Shown here piece after piece: positions 1 through 6,430 of a stretch of DNA of 46,236 nt. The DNA comes from Candidatus Parcubacteria bacterium (lineage in GTDB: Bacteria > Patescibacteriota > Minisyncoccia > UBA6257 > 2-01-FULL-56-20), in NCBI GenBank assembly GCA_003599135.1, contig QZIV01000011.1, positions 1 through 46,236 on the forward strand, given 5' to 3'. Each line of letters starts with the position of its first letter. Within the stretch, counting starts at the first letter, position 1. The notes below the pieces were generated by a model that saw only the letters and a list, made by a program, of their open reading frames with translations, did no database searches and was not told where the DNA came from. Position numbers and translations under genes: made by a program.

Positions 1-99
1 TTTCACAGTTAGAAAGAATGGCAACACCAACGCGTACGCAACCTCATCAGTTCGCACACAGGTTGCAAATGTTTATGTTGAAGGCTGCGTAACAATCCC
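1..99. repeat. Terminal direct repeat, left copy (circular overlap)
   Basis: These 99 bases are identical to the last 99 bases of the window. The tail fibre reading frame is continuous across the join, so this is the overlap of a circular assembly rather than a biological repeat; 99 is also a common assembler k-mer length. Count the sequence only once. Confidence 0.95.
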
Positions 100-184
100 A
101 TGCGACACAAATAGGGTGATAGAGTACTCTTCTTATGCGGGAATGGATTATATTGCGCTTGCCGTTTTGGGGTGGTTTTTATAA
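1..184 (+). CDS. Tail fibre protein, C-terminal end (continues from 43928 through the circular join)
   Basis: This is the last part of the fibre gene that begins at 43928. Codons start at position 2 and the stop is TAA at 182-184. Counting the duplicated 99 bases once, the whole protein is 797 residues. The C-terminal stretch is polar, then ends in a short hydrophobic tail with aromatic residues, as is common at fibre tips. The last 37 bases overlap the 3' end of the minus-strand SGNH gene, so the two genes converge. The assignment as a fibre rests on position after the tail tip genes and on internal repeats, not on a recognised receptor-binding fold. Confidence 0.8.
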   Translation, partial: FTVRKNGNTNAYATSSVRTQVANVYVEGCVTIPCDTNRVIEYSSYAGMDYIALAVLGWFL

Positions 185-999
185 GGGCGAATCAGAGATC
201 GCAGCTGTAGGATGCCAGCTTCATTGAGATGCACAAAGTCTTTAAAATGTTCAGGTGGAATGCTCCCGGAAAGATCGACAACGGGTAAGCCGCTATGTAA
301 AAAGGAGGCTTTGAATTCTCTCGAGCAAGCAACCACCTTATTGACTTTTGCAGAAAACTCGCTGGTTTCAGAAACGGCATGGATTGGGAAAGTTGGATAC
401 AGCACATACAGGATGTTGGGATGTTTCTCGTAGAGACGCCTAAAAGGTTCAATGGTTGGCTCCTGAACGAGAGAGGCATACAGGTCAACATGGCGTGCAA
501 TTCGATATTCCATATGAACGGGCATAAAATCGGCGGCTTGACGGATGACCTTCTTGTGGCCGTTGTGAATTGTTCCCGTGTAGGGTCTAAAAAGTGCCGG
601 TCCTTTCAATCCGAGAACTTCATGTGCTCGAATTTTGGAGAGAAATAAGCGGCGGAAAATGGGATTAGTGATTGATTCTCTTGCATCATCCAAAAGAAAA
701 GCAAGGTCATTGATGCTGACCGGATATATGACAAGATCATCCGGTTTGCATGATGCGGCAACACGCAGAATTTCCTTTGTACGGGCGCTGTGGATGCCTA
801 GATTCTTAATGTCACCAAACTCGCCCAAAAAGGCCACATATGACGGGCCAACAAGAACAGGGCACGGCGGGTGCTCGGCATCGTATTTACGCATTCTTAA
901 GTCGAGATCGTACAACCAATGGTCTTTGGCGGGGAATGCGAGAACCGGCAAGGCAGAGGCAATTAGGAACAGCAGGAACCATGCTGCGAGTTTTTTCAT
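148..999 (-). CDS. Secreted SGNH/GDSL-type hydrolase (moron candidate)
   Basis: A 283-residue protein and the only gene on the minus strand. A Sec signal peptide (residues 1-21, two Lys then a hydrophobic core) sends it out of the cytoplasm. SGNH blocks are visible: Gly-Pro-Ser at 51-53 with candidate nucleophile Ser53, Asn-Leu-Gly at 66-68, Ser-Ile-Asn-Asp at 95-98, and Asp254 with His257 near the C-terminus. The family includes esterases and O-acetyl-modifying enzymes of surface polysaccharides. The start at 999 is chosen over an upstream one at 1083 because GGAGGGG lies just before it and the signal peptide begins there; the extra 28 residues would be encoded by a tandem repeat in the leader. 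It has its own promoter (1055-1083), the layout of a moron. A role in altering the host envelope or blocking superinfection is inference. Confidence 0.75.
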   Translation of the reverse strand: MKKLAAWFLLFLIASALPVLAFPAKDHWLYDLDLRMRKYDAEHPPCPVLVGPSYVAFLGEFGDIKNLGIHSARTKEILRVAASCKPDDLVIYPVSINDLAFLLDDARESITNPIFRRLFLSKIRAHEVLGLKGPALFRPYTGTIHNGHKKVIRQAADFMPVHMEYRIARHVDLYASLVQEPTIEPFRRLYEKHPNILYVLYPTFPIHAVSETSEFSAKVNKVVACSREFKASFLHSGLPVVDLSGSIPPEHFKDFVHLNEAGILQLRSLIRPYKNHPKTASAI

Positions 1000-1010
1000 A
1001 ATCCCCTCCG

Positions 1011-1038
1011 ATCTGCGTGAATCTGCGGAATCTGCGGA
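1011..1038. repeat. Short tandem repeat, ATCTGCG-type, three units
   Basis: Three successive 9-10 bp units each begin ATCTGCG and lie in the leader of the SGNH gene between its promoter and ribosome-binding site. ATCTGCG/ATCCGCG-type repeats are common between genes in several bacterial phyla, so this may be host-derived DNA. Confidence 0.6.
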
Positions 1039-1054
1039 TCGAATATCCGTCAAA

Positions 1055-1083
1055 ATTGTATCGCGGAAAGCGGGATTTGTCAA
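1055..1083 (-). promoter_or_regulatory. Sigma-70 promoter of the SGNH gene
   Basis: Read on the minus strand: TTGACA (1083-1078), a 17-bp spacer, TACAAT (1060-1055). This is a near-perfect sigma-70 promoter starting transcription near 1048, about 50 bases before the SGNH start codon. Confidence 0.8.
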
Positions 1084-1092
1084 ATCTCGGAG

Positions 1093-1155
1093 GGTCCAAG
1101 GTCCAAAGCTTGTCCCGGACTCTGATCCGGGATCAAAGGTCCCCGATCCGGGATC
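1093..1155. repeat. Host-like intergenic repeats (GGTCCAAGGTCCAAAG and GATCCGGGATC x2)
   Basis: A GGTCCAAG/GTCCAAAG doublet at 1093-1108 matches the repeat type found again at 43865-43894 and 43997-44026. Two copies of the palindromic 11-mer GATCCGGGATC lie at 1124-1134 and 1145-1155. The stretch is the divergent spacer between the SGNH gene and the rightward membrane-protein gene. Confidence 0.65.
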
Positions 1156-1172
1156 GCGAAAGGAGAGCGGTT

Positions 1173-1553
1173 ATGAAATCGAATTCGTGGTTAAATGATT
1201 TTGCTCCTCCGGCGGCGGATCGCCGCAAAGATTCCCCCTTAAACAAAGGGGGACTAAGGGGGATTTTGCTTTTAGCCCTTGCGGCGGCGGTGTTCCTGGC
1301 GCTGCTTATATTGCTGGATGCGCCTGTGCCGGCAAAGGACCTCGGGCCGATGTCGACCATTAAATGCGACGTGTGCGGCCTCGATCTCGTCGTTTACGAT
1401 AACCAGGTGCCGGAGACGTGGGCGGTCTTTAGCGTGTGCACGCCCGACACCTGGGGCAACGATTGCACAGATTATTTTCACGTCTGCCCCGCCGACAGGG
1501 TAAAACCTGCGGTGCACGCTCAGATTGTGGCGATGATATTGGAGCCGAAATAA
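1173..1553 (+). CDS. Membrane-anchored cysteine-rich protein carrying a palindromic repeat peptide
   Basis: A 126-residue protein of unknown family. The start at 1173 follows AGGAGAG by six bases; a longer in-frame start at 1017 lacks a ribosome-binding site and would run through repeat DNA. One membrane helix spans residues 31-49, followed by an outer domain with cysteines at 65, 68, 89, 98 and 105, suggesting a small zinc or disulphide fold. Residues 20-31, just before the helix, are encoded by a palindromic repeat (1231-1265) of a type known from bacterial chromosomes. It is the first rightward gene after the fibre and lies upstream of the lysis genes, so a lysis or envelope role is possible but unproven. 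Confidence 0.65.
   Translation: MKSNSWLNDFAPPAADRRKDSPLNKGGLRGILLLALAAAVFLALLILLDAPVPAKDLGPMSTIKCDVCGLDLVVYDNQVPETWAVFSVCTPDTWGNDCTDYFHVCPADRVKPAVHAQIVAMILEPK
1231..1265. repeat. Palindromic repeat element inside a coding region
   Basis: ATTCCCCCTT (1231-1240) and AAGGGGGATT (1256-1265) are inverted arms around a second AAAGGGGG. This matches the form of widespread C/G-tract palindromic elements of bacterial chromosomes, whose translations give Ser-Pro-Leu-X-Lys-Gly-Gly peptides, as it does here. Confidence 0.7.
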
Positions 1554-1578
1554 CTCTCTCTAAAACGCGGGACTCGGA

Positions 1579-1866
1579 ATGAACCAAAATCCATTAGACG
1601 GCGTCTGCAACCCTTTAGGCAACGGCTGTAAGGCGCTCTCAATCATGATCGGGGAAATTCGCAACGAGAAGGCGTCAAAGGACTACGTTGACAAACAGTT
1701 CGAAAAACAGGACTCAGGGAGAAGGGAGTTAGAAAAGAAAATGGAGGAAGCGATCAAAGCGTTTCGGGGCATGCTGTGGTGGGTTGTCGGCCTTGTGTTT
1801 GCGGAAATGCTGACGATTATGGGTGTTCTTGCATTCGCGCTATTCAAGGTCAAGGCGGGGCTATGA
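1579..1866 (+). CDS. Small coiled-coil protein with C-terminal membrane helix (holin or XhlA-like candidate)
   Basis: A 95-residue protein. Residues about 25-60 are charged and helical (coiled-coil-like) and residues 65-89 form one membrane helix. This shape resembles XhlA-type haemolysin/holin-associated proteins. Its stop overlaps the endolysin start (ATGA at 1863-1866), so the two are translationally coupled, which supports a role in releasing the endolysin. The ribosome-binding site is weak. No sequence motif proves holin function. Confidence 0.55.
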   Translation: MNQNPLDGVCNPLGNGCKALSIMIGEIRNEKASKDYVDKQFEKQDSGRRELEKKMEEAIKAFRGMLWWVVGLVFAEMLTIMGVLAFALFKVKAGL

Positions 1867-2183
1867 ACCGCGTCGACTTCACAAGGGCGATATCAACCCT
1901 ACTGTTTGAGATGGAGGCCGAGGGCGAAAGGCCGATACTCGATTATGTTAAGCGGCCCGCAGAGGAACAGCGGCGGCTATATGATGCCGGCCTGTCCAAG
2001 TGCGACGGTAAAGTGAAGGTTTCGAAACATCAACCGGGGAAAGCGGCAGATATCTACTTTGCCACAGAGGACGGCAAGCGCCTTGAAGATCCGCAAAAGG
2101 GCTGGGAATACTGGCATGAGCGGTGGGAGCGGCTGGGCGGCCGGCCGATGATCGAATGGGACAAAGGCCATTTCGAAGTTTAA
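1863..2183 (+). CDS. Endolysin, M15 family zinc peptidase (D-Ala-D-Ala / L-Ala-D-Glu type)
   Basis: A 106-residue peptidoglycan peptidase. The zinc site of the M15/VanY family is visible: Ser-Lys-His-Gln-Pro-Gly-Lys-Ala-Ala-Asp at 54-63 gives His56 and Asp63, and Gly-His-Phe-Glu-Val at the extreme C-terminus gives His103. An upstream Arg-Pro-X-Glu-Glu-Gln segment (31-36) is also typical. There is no signal peptide or cell-wall binding domain, so it needs a holin to reach the wall. The start at 1863 overlaps the preceding stop as ATGA. It cleaves the peptide part of peptidoglycan at the end of infection. Confidence 0.88.
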   Translation: MNRVDFTRAISTLLFEMEAEGERPILDYVKRPAEEQRRLYDAGLSKCDGKVKVSKHQPGKAADIYFATEDGKRLEDPQKGWEYWHERWERLGGRPMIEWDKGHFEV

Positions 2184-2198
2184 CCGAAAGGGGATGCT

Positions 2199-2573
2199 AT
2201 GGAAAATCTAGACTGGATCGAAAGCGCATGGGAAGTATGGATACCGTGGGTGCTGCTCGTTTTGGGCGTCGTATTCCGCATTTTCGGGAATCCAAAGCTC
2301 GTACGGCTTGTGCGGACACTGAGATTCACCGTGATCGAGCACAAAAGCCTCGTGCATCAACTGACGGAGGCAATTGAGGACTATTCTAAAACCGACACGG
2401 CAATCAAAAGGACCGTTGCGGCCAGGATCCCCGATCATACACCGGAAGGGCGTTTGCTCAATGACACGCTCGAAAAGACCGGCAAGCGTAAGCCGCGGCA
2501 GAATTTCGGCCCTCGTAAGCGCCCTGCTGCTGGCCGGGCTTCTAAGCGCCGAATTGACCGCGGCGGACCTTGA
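2199..2573 (+). CDS. Single-pass membrane protein of the lysis block (inner spanin candidate)
   Basis: A 124-residue protein with one membrane helix at residues 13-29, then a basic, largely helical domain ending in a strongly basic tail. It starts after AAAGGGGA. A second gene starts inside its 3' third in another frame (2461). A small membrane protein containing the start of a secreted protein is the layout of embedded Rz/Rz1 spanin pairs. The family itself is not recognised and a further holin is the alternative. Confidence 0.55.
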   Translation: MENLDWIESAWEVWIPWVLLVLGVVFRIFGNPKLVRLVRTLRFTVIEHKSLVHQLTEAIEDYSKTDTAIKRTVAARIPDHTPEGRLLNDTLEKTGKRKPRQNFGPRKRPAAGRASKRRIDRGGP

Positions 2574-2745
2574 CGCGCTCGAGGCCGAACGGGTGAATAT
2601 CCGGCATATGACACGCGGCGAGATCGTTCACGTTGTGGAGCTCGGGGGCTGGCGCCATTGGGGGATTGGGTTTTCGCTGCTCAACCCGCACGGCAAAACG
2701 CATGGGCAACCAATGATCGAGGAAAACATGAGAGGAGGTATTTGA
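2461..2745 (+). CDS. Small exported protein overlapping the preceding gene (spanin-partner candidate)
   Basis: A 94-residue protein starting inside the previous gene in the +1 frame and sharing 113 bases with it. Residues 1-14 are basic, 15-31 hydrophobic, with likely signal cleavage near residue 33. No cysteine is present anywhere, so it cannot be a lipoprotein like a classical outer spanin. It is followed after one base by the next start. The longer ORF beginning at 2374 lacks a good start; 2461 is preceded by a GGAAGGG stretch and begins at the basic signal-peptide region. Confidence 0.5.
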   Translation: MTRSKRPASVSRGRISALVSALLLAGLLSAELTAADLDALEAERVNIRHMTRGEIVHVVELGGWRHWGIGFSLLNPHGKTHGQPMIEENMRGGI

Positions 2746-2746
2746 T

Positions 2747-3100
2747 ATGTGGGACTGGTTAAAAGGGCTTGTTGGCGGCGTGATTGATTTCTTCACGCCC
2801 TGGTTTCAGGAATTCGTCACCACGATTTTCACCAAAGGCGAGCAGGTGCTCTACGAAAAGATCATGCCTGGGGTGCTCGGGATTCTGGCGGACATCAACA
2901 ACGATCCGAATATTATTCTGGATGACGATCGACGCCATGCCGCATTTACGCGAATCGAGAGCCTATTGACAACCGATTACAAGGTGGCTGCAATCCGGCT
3001 CGGGGTGACGGTCACAACGAGCTTTATCAACCGCCTGATCGAGAACGCGCTGGAACACGCCAAAAAGACGGGCCAGCTTCCGCCGAATGCAGGCGAATAA
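2747..3100 (+). CDS. Hypothetical protein, end of the lysis block
   Basis: A 117-residue protein with a strong ribosome-binding site (AGAGGAGG at 2731-2738). The first 30 residues are rich in Trp and Phe and look amphipathic, so membrane association is possible without a clear transmembrane helix. The rest is helical and charged. I do not recognise a family. It is the last gene before the hairpin at 3110 and may belong to the lysis functions. Confidence 0.6.
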   Translation: MWDWLKGLVGGVIDFFTPWFQEFVTTIFTKGEQVLYEKIMPGVLGILADINNDPNIILDDDRRHAAFTRIESLLTTDYKVAAIRLGVTVTTSFINRLIENALEHAKKTGQLPPNAGE

Positions 3101-3109
3101 GCGCCCATA

Positions 3110-3148
3110 GAGCCCCCGGGTTTTCCGTCTCCTTTCGCTCGGGGGCTC
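3110..3148 (+). terminator. Hairpin after the lysis block
   Basis: GAGCCCCCG (3110-3118) pairs perfectly with CGGGGGCTC (3140-3148). No strong T tract follows, so termination may be incomplete or factor-assisted. It separates the late genes from the P1 operon. Confidence 0.6.
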
Positions 3149-3214
3149 CCCTATTTGTAAATACTGTTTAGTAAAAATAATTCCCACTTTTTTCATTTTT
3201 CTTGCTTTTTCCTA

Positions 3215-3243
3215 TTGACAGATATACTAGCTCGTGATATAAT
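3215..3243 (+). promoter_or_regulatory. Promoter P1, perfect sigma-70 consensus
   Basis: TTGACA (3215-3220), 17-bp spacer, TATAAT (3238-3243): both hexamers match consensus exactly. Transcription should start at about 3250, where an ATG lies. It drives the ibrAB-containing operon and shares flanking sequence with P2 (6395-6423). Confidence 0.9.
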
Positions 3244-3294
3244 ATACTCATGAGAACAGAGAACATAAAACTAGGTGAAATGGAGGAAAAGGAA

Positions 3295-3744
3295 ATGGAA
3301 AGCAAGGATGCGATCAAGGGTTTAAGCCTGAATGAGATTTTAGCAACCACTAAAGAATTGAGCAATTATTTCCATCAAGCCCATATGAAGGTTGCAGCCC
3401 CGGCCAGCGGGTGGGCAAAGAATATGGAGCAATATTCCTTGCACATGAAGTTTCAGGTTGGCGGCTGGTTCGCAAAGTCCGCAGAGGAACAGGGCGAATA
3501 TTCCAAAGGTTTGTGGAGTACTATAAACCAAGGTTTTGGCATAATCGAAGTTAATATATGGGCAAAATGGGGCGGCAATTATTACGATGAAACCCCGATC
3601 GAGGGAACCATTGCTGAAATTCTTATCGTTGACCGCAGAACGCAATGGGATGACGGCAGCTACACGCCCCGAAGCTTTGAGGAAGCAAAAGCGCAAATTC
3701 AGCAACTTCTCGATAATCCAAAATCGGCGCCTCTTCTCTCATGA
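3295..3744 (+). CDS. Hypothetical protein, first gene of the P1 operon
   Basis: A 149-residue cytoplasmic protein that I do not recognise. The start at 3295 follows GGAGG by eight bases. An in-frame ATG at 3250 sits at the predicted transcription start and would give a 164-residue leaderless product, so two translation starts are possible. The protein is rich in Trp and Tyr in its central half, without membrane segments or metal motifs. It overlaps the next gene by four bases (ATGA), so the two are coupled and probably act together. Confidence 0.7.
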   Translation: MESKDAIKGLSLNEILATTKELSNYFHQAHMKVAAPASGWAKNMEQYSLHMKFQVGGWFAKSAEEQGEYSKGLWSTINQGFGIIEVNIWAKWGGNYYDETPIEGTIAEILIVDRRTQWDDGSYTPRSFEEAKAQIQQLLDNPKSAPLLS

Positions 3745-4145
3745 AATATCACCTTAAATTTGAGGCCATTGGGGACAACATCTCTCAAATGATGCGCCTT
3801 TACCGATGGATAACAGACCAGGCTCTTGGTAAAGGCGCTGGCGATGTGGTGGTTGGGCATATTAGCAGCGGATGGGTTGCTGAGATTACAGGCAAGGACA
3901 AAAAATATAAATTTCGCCGTCACTTTTTGCGGGGGTTCAAGGATTATTCCAAAACAAATTCCGCGGGAAGTCGGGGCGTTTTTATTTCATTTTTTCTAGA
4001 TGAAGACAAACTCTATGAGGCTTGTTACCGGGTTACATGGGGAAGCGCGAGACGATATTTCTGCATCATCAAGAATGGGTGTATCATTGAGTTATCTGAA
4101 AAAGAGGCAAGGGAATGGCTAAAACAAAAAGGCCTTTGGGAATAA
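3741..4145 (+). CDS. Hypothetical protein, second gene of the P1 operon
   Basis: A 134-residue basic, aromatic-rich protein of unknown family with no membrane helix. Its start overlaps the previous stop (ATGA) and its end overlaps the ibrA-like start by 31 bases, so translation is continuous with both neighbours. The context makes it a candidate partner of the IbrA/IbrB-like pair. Confidence 0.7.
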   Translation: MKYHLKFEAIGDNISQMMRLYRWITDQALGKGAGDVVVGHISSGWVAEITGKDKKYKFRRHFLRGFKDYSKTNSAGSRGVFISFFLDEDKLYEACYRVTWGSARRYFCIIKNGCIIELSEKEAREWLKQKGLWE

Positions 4146-5317
4146 ATGTGCTTGAGGCCGCGCAACAGCGCGTCGCCTGGGCATTCGACACCTTCCAAAA
4201 ACTCTATGTCTCTTTCAGCGGCGGAAAAGATTCGACCGTTATGCTCCACCTAGTTGCCGATGAGGCGCGCCGGCGCAGCCGCAAATTCGGGCTGCTCTTC
4301 ATCGATCTTGAAGGACAATATCAATACACGATCAAGCACGTACGCGCCATGTACGACACGTACGCCGACATTATCGAGCCGTACTGGGTTTCCCTTCCCA
4401 TCCACCTGCGCAACGGCGTCAGCCAGTTCCAGCCGCATTGGGTCTGCTGGGACCCGGACAAGCGCACCGACTGGATACGCGAGCCGGACCCGCTCTCAAT
4501 CACAGACCATGGCCATTTCCCGTTCTTTCATTATGCGATGGAGTTCGAGGAATTTACGCCCAAATTCGGGCGATGGTACGCCGGCGGGAAAACATGCGGA
4601 TGCTTCGTCGGGATTCGGGCGGATGAATCACTCAATCGATACCGCACAATCAAGCGCCGAAAAAGCATGATGGAAAATAAGCCGTTTACCACATGGTTCG
4701 GCGAGGGCCTCTTTAACGTCTATCCGATCTATGACTGGAGAACGCGCGATATCTGGATCTATCACGCGCGCACCGGCAAACTGTACAACCATCTCTACGA
4801 TATTATGCACAAGGCCGGCCTCAGTATCCACCAAATGCGGATCTGCCAGCCGTACGGCGACGATCAGCGCAAAGGGCTTTGGCTGTTTCACCTGATCGAG
4901 CCGGATACGTGGGCGCGAGTTGTTGCGCGCGTCAACGGCGCCAACCAAGGCGCACTCTACGCGCAGGACAGCGGGAACATCCTGGGTAATATCAAAATTT
5001 CGAAGCCCGAAGGGCACACATGGGAATCATTTGCAAGATTGCTACTTGAAAGCATGCCAGCAAAGACGCGCGAACATTATGAGGATAAAGTCGCTGTCTT
5101 CCTTCATTGGTATTCCGAGCGCGGATATTTTCACGGAATCATCCCGGATGAAGGACCCCTCACAAAAGATGCGCCGAGTTGGAAACGCATCTGCAAGGCG
5201 CTTCTGCGGAATGATTATTGGTGTAAAGGTCTTTCATTTTCTCAGCACAAATCCGAAGCTTACGAAAAATACCGTAAAATCATGAAACGGAGGCGAAGCG
5301 AATGGGGATTGATCTGA
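4115..5317 (+). CDS. ibrA: PP-loop PAPS-reductase-like protein with DUF3440 region (IbrA-like)
   Basis: A 400-residue protein. The adenylating PP-loop Ser-Gly-Gly-Lys-Asp-Ser is at 35-40, preceded by Asn-Val-Leu-Glu-Ala-Ala and an Arg/Trp-rich helix as in IbrA. The C-terminal part fits the DUF3440 region of that family. PP-loop enzymes activate a carbonyl or sulphate with ATP; PAPS reductases reduce activated sulphate, and DndC uses the same fold in DNA phosphorothioation. IbrA of Escherichia coli was described as an activator of prophage-borne immunoglobulin-binding genes; its chemistry is unknown to me. The next gene is an IbrB-like ParB-domain protein overlapping by 16 bases, the standard pairing. 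The family call is strong; the function here is open. Confidence 0.85.
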   Translation: MAKTKRPLGINVLEAAQQRVAWAFDTFQKLYVSFSGGKDSTVMLHLVADEARRRSRKFGLLFIDLEGQYQYTIKHVRAMYDTYADIIEPYWVSLPIHLRNGVSQFQPHWVCWDPDKRTDWIREPDPLSITDHGHFPFFHYAMEFEEFTPKFGRWYAGGKTCGCFVGIRADESLNRYRTIKRRKSMMENKPFTTWFGEGLFNVYPIYDWRTRDIWIYHARTGKLYNHLYDIMHKAGLSIHQMRICQPYGDDQRKGLWLFHLIEPDTWARVVARVNGANQGALYAQDSGNILGNIKISKPEGHTWESFARLLLESMPAKTREHYEDKVAVFLHWYSERGYFHGIIPDEGPLTKDAPSWKRICKALLRNDYWCKGLSFSQHKSEAYEKYRKIMKRRRSEWGLI

Positions 5318-5943
5318 TTGGCAATACCATCATCGAGCGGGCGCGTGAGTTGTTCTCAGAGCTTGAAAATCTGGACGCAGATGTGAAAATTGAAGTCATC
5401 AACGAAATAAAGGGTGCGCTTCATGAGCATAGCCCCTTCGCCGGCGAGCCCGTCGATTGCGTTCTCTGGATTCCCGCCGACCAGGTCGAGGCCAACGACT
5501 ATAACCCGAATGCAGTGGCGCCGCCGGAAATGCGCCTGCTCGAGCACTCCATTAAAAAAGATGGTTACACTCAGCCGATCGTTGCCTGGCCGGTCGAGGG
5601 TGGCTATGAGGTCGTCGACGGTTTTCATCGCAACCGGATCGGAAAGGAATGTAAAGCGGTCCGCGAGCGGGTAAGAGGACATCTGCCGCTGACTATTATC
5701 AATCCCGATCGCGAGGATCGGGGCGATCGAATCGCCGCTACCATCCGGCATAACCGCGCGCGTGGGCGCCACCAGGTCGCCGCTATGAGCGATGTGGTCC
5801 AGGAGCTTGCCCGCCGAAACTGGAGCGATAAGCGCATCGCGAAAGAACTCGGAATGGATCCAGACGAGGTCCTCCGCCTCAAACAGATCACCGGCCTCGC
5901 TGAAATGTTCTCCGATCAGGAGTTCTCAGAAGCATGGGATTAA
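5302..5943 (+). CDS. ibrB: ParB/sulfiredoxin-fold nuclease-domain protein (IbrB-like)
   Basis: A 213-residue protein. The ParB-type core motif Val-Val-Asp-Gly-Phe-His-Arg-Asn-Arg is at 104-112. A helix-turn-helix-like segment near residues 165-200 ends in the Asp-Glu-Val-Leu-Arg-Leu-Lys stretch typical of IbrB. ParB/Srx domains bind and hydrolyse CTP or ATP, and some act as nucleases. It overlaps the ibrA-like gene and is clearly co-transcribed. The pair may bind or modify nucleic acid together; that is inference from the folds. Confidence 0.85.
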   Translation: MGIDLIGNTIIERARELFSELENLDADVKIEVINEIKGALHEHSPFAGEPVDCVLWIPADQVEANDYNPNAVAPPEMRLLEHSIKKDGYTQPIVAWPVEGGYEVVDGFHRNRIGKECKAVRERVRGHLPLTIINPDREDRGDRIAATIRHNRARGRHQVAAMSDVVQELARRNWSDKRIAKELGMDPDEVLRLKQITGLAEMFSDQEFSEAWD

Positions 5944-5960
5944 ATAGAGGAGGAAACCTT

Positions 5961-6128
5961 ATGACCGAAAACCTTACCAAACATCAGACCGTACCGCTCT
6001 CGCCTCGTCAATGGGAGGCGATCCGGCAGGCTGCCGCTGAGCGCAACCGGAAACCGACAGAGCTCATGCGGCTCATTATATTCGGGAAAGAGAAGCCGGT
6101 GAAGGAGGGGAAACATGGGAACGTATGA
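5961..6128 (+). CDS. Small ribbon-helix-helix-like protein
   Basis: A 55-residue protein starting at 5961 after GAGGAGG; an upstream in-frame ATG at 5934 lies inside ibrB and lacks a site. A short N-terminal strand (Gln-Thr-Val-Pro-Leu) is followed by two helices with the pattern of ribbon-helix-helix DNA-binding proteins. It could be the regulator of this operon. The assignment rests on pattern only. Confidence 0.55.
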   Translation: MTENLTKHQTVPLSPRQWEAIRQAAAERNRKPTELMRLIIFGKEKPVKEGKHGNV

Positions 6129-6294
6129 CACCATTGGCGGAACACCGCGCCATAACCCAATGTTTGACTGCGATCCGCCATGCGATATTTGTGGGAAAGA
6201 TCCTTATCTGTGCACGTGCCAGGAATGCCCTATCTGTGGCGAGCAAGGCAATCCTTGTTGCTATGTTGAGCACGGGCTTAAACGCGACAACTAA
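6115..6294 (+). CDS. Small cysteine-rich zinc-binding protein
   Basis: A 59-residue protein with the ribosome-binding site GGAGG at 6103-6107. It contains eight cysteines: a Cys-X3-Cys-X2-Cys group, a Cys-X-Cys pair, and Cys-Pro-Ile-Cys followed by Cys-Cys, enough to bind two zinc ions. It overlaps the previous gene by 14 bases and is the last gene before a perfect terminator, so it closes the P1 operon. The function is unknown. Confidence 0.65.
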   Translation: MGTYDTIGGTPRHNPMFDCDPPCDICGKDPYLCTCQECPICGEQGNPCCYVEHGLKRDN

Positions 6295-6295
6295 A

Positions 6296-6331
6296 GCTAA
6301 AAGCCCCTGCCGGGCGGCAGGGGCTTTTAGC
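6296..6331. terminator. Perfect bidirectional rho-independent terminator
   Basis: A 16-bp perfect stem (6296-6311 with 6316-6331) around a four-base loop, with an A run on the 5' side and TTTT on the 3' side, so it can work on both strands. It starts two bases after the last stop codon of the P1 operon. Confidence 0.9.
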
Positions 6332-6394
6332 TTCTCGATATCGGGGCCGCATAACCGGACTCAAAAATATTTTTGTATGCACGTTATTTTCCTC

Positions 6395-6423
6395 TTGACA
6401 GAATTACATATCTATGCTATGAT
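6395..6423 (+). promoter_or_regulatory. Promoter P2, sigma-70
   Basis: TTGACA (6395-6400), 17-bp spacer, TATGAT (6418-6423). The sequence before the -35 (TTTCCT-TTGACAGA) and the first transcribed bases (ATGAG-GAACA) match P1 closely, so P1 and P2 look like copies of one promoter. An ATG lies at the expected start point, 6431. Confidence 0.85.
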
Positions 6424-6430
6424 CTTGCAC

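Noticed and set aside
1-99. Terminal repeat as true direct terminal repeats of the virion DNA
   Set aside because: The repeat lies inside one continuous reading frame and has the length of an assembly k-mer; real packaging repeats would be longer and not sit in the fibre gene.
1017-1172. Longer start for the 126-residue membrane protein
   Set aside because: The added 52 residues would be encoded by repeat DNA and the promoter of the opposite gene, without a ribosome-binding site.
635-1198. Rightward open frame of 187 codons across the SGNH gene
   Set aside because: It is antisense to a gene with signal peptide, catalytic motifs, promoter and ribosome-binding site; its own product shows no pattern and it ends in repeat DNA.
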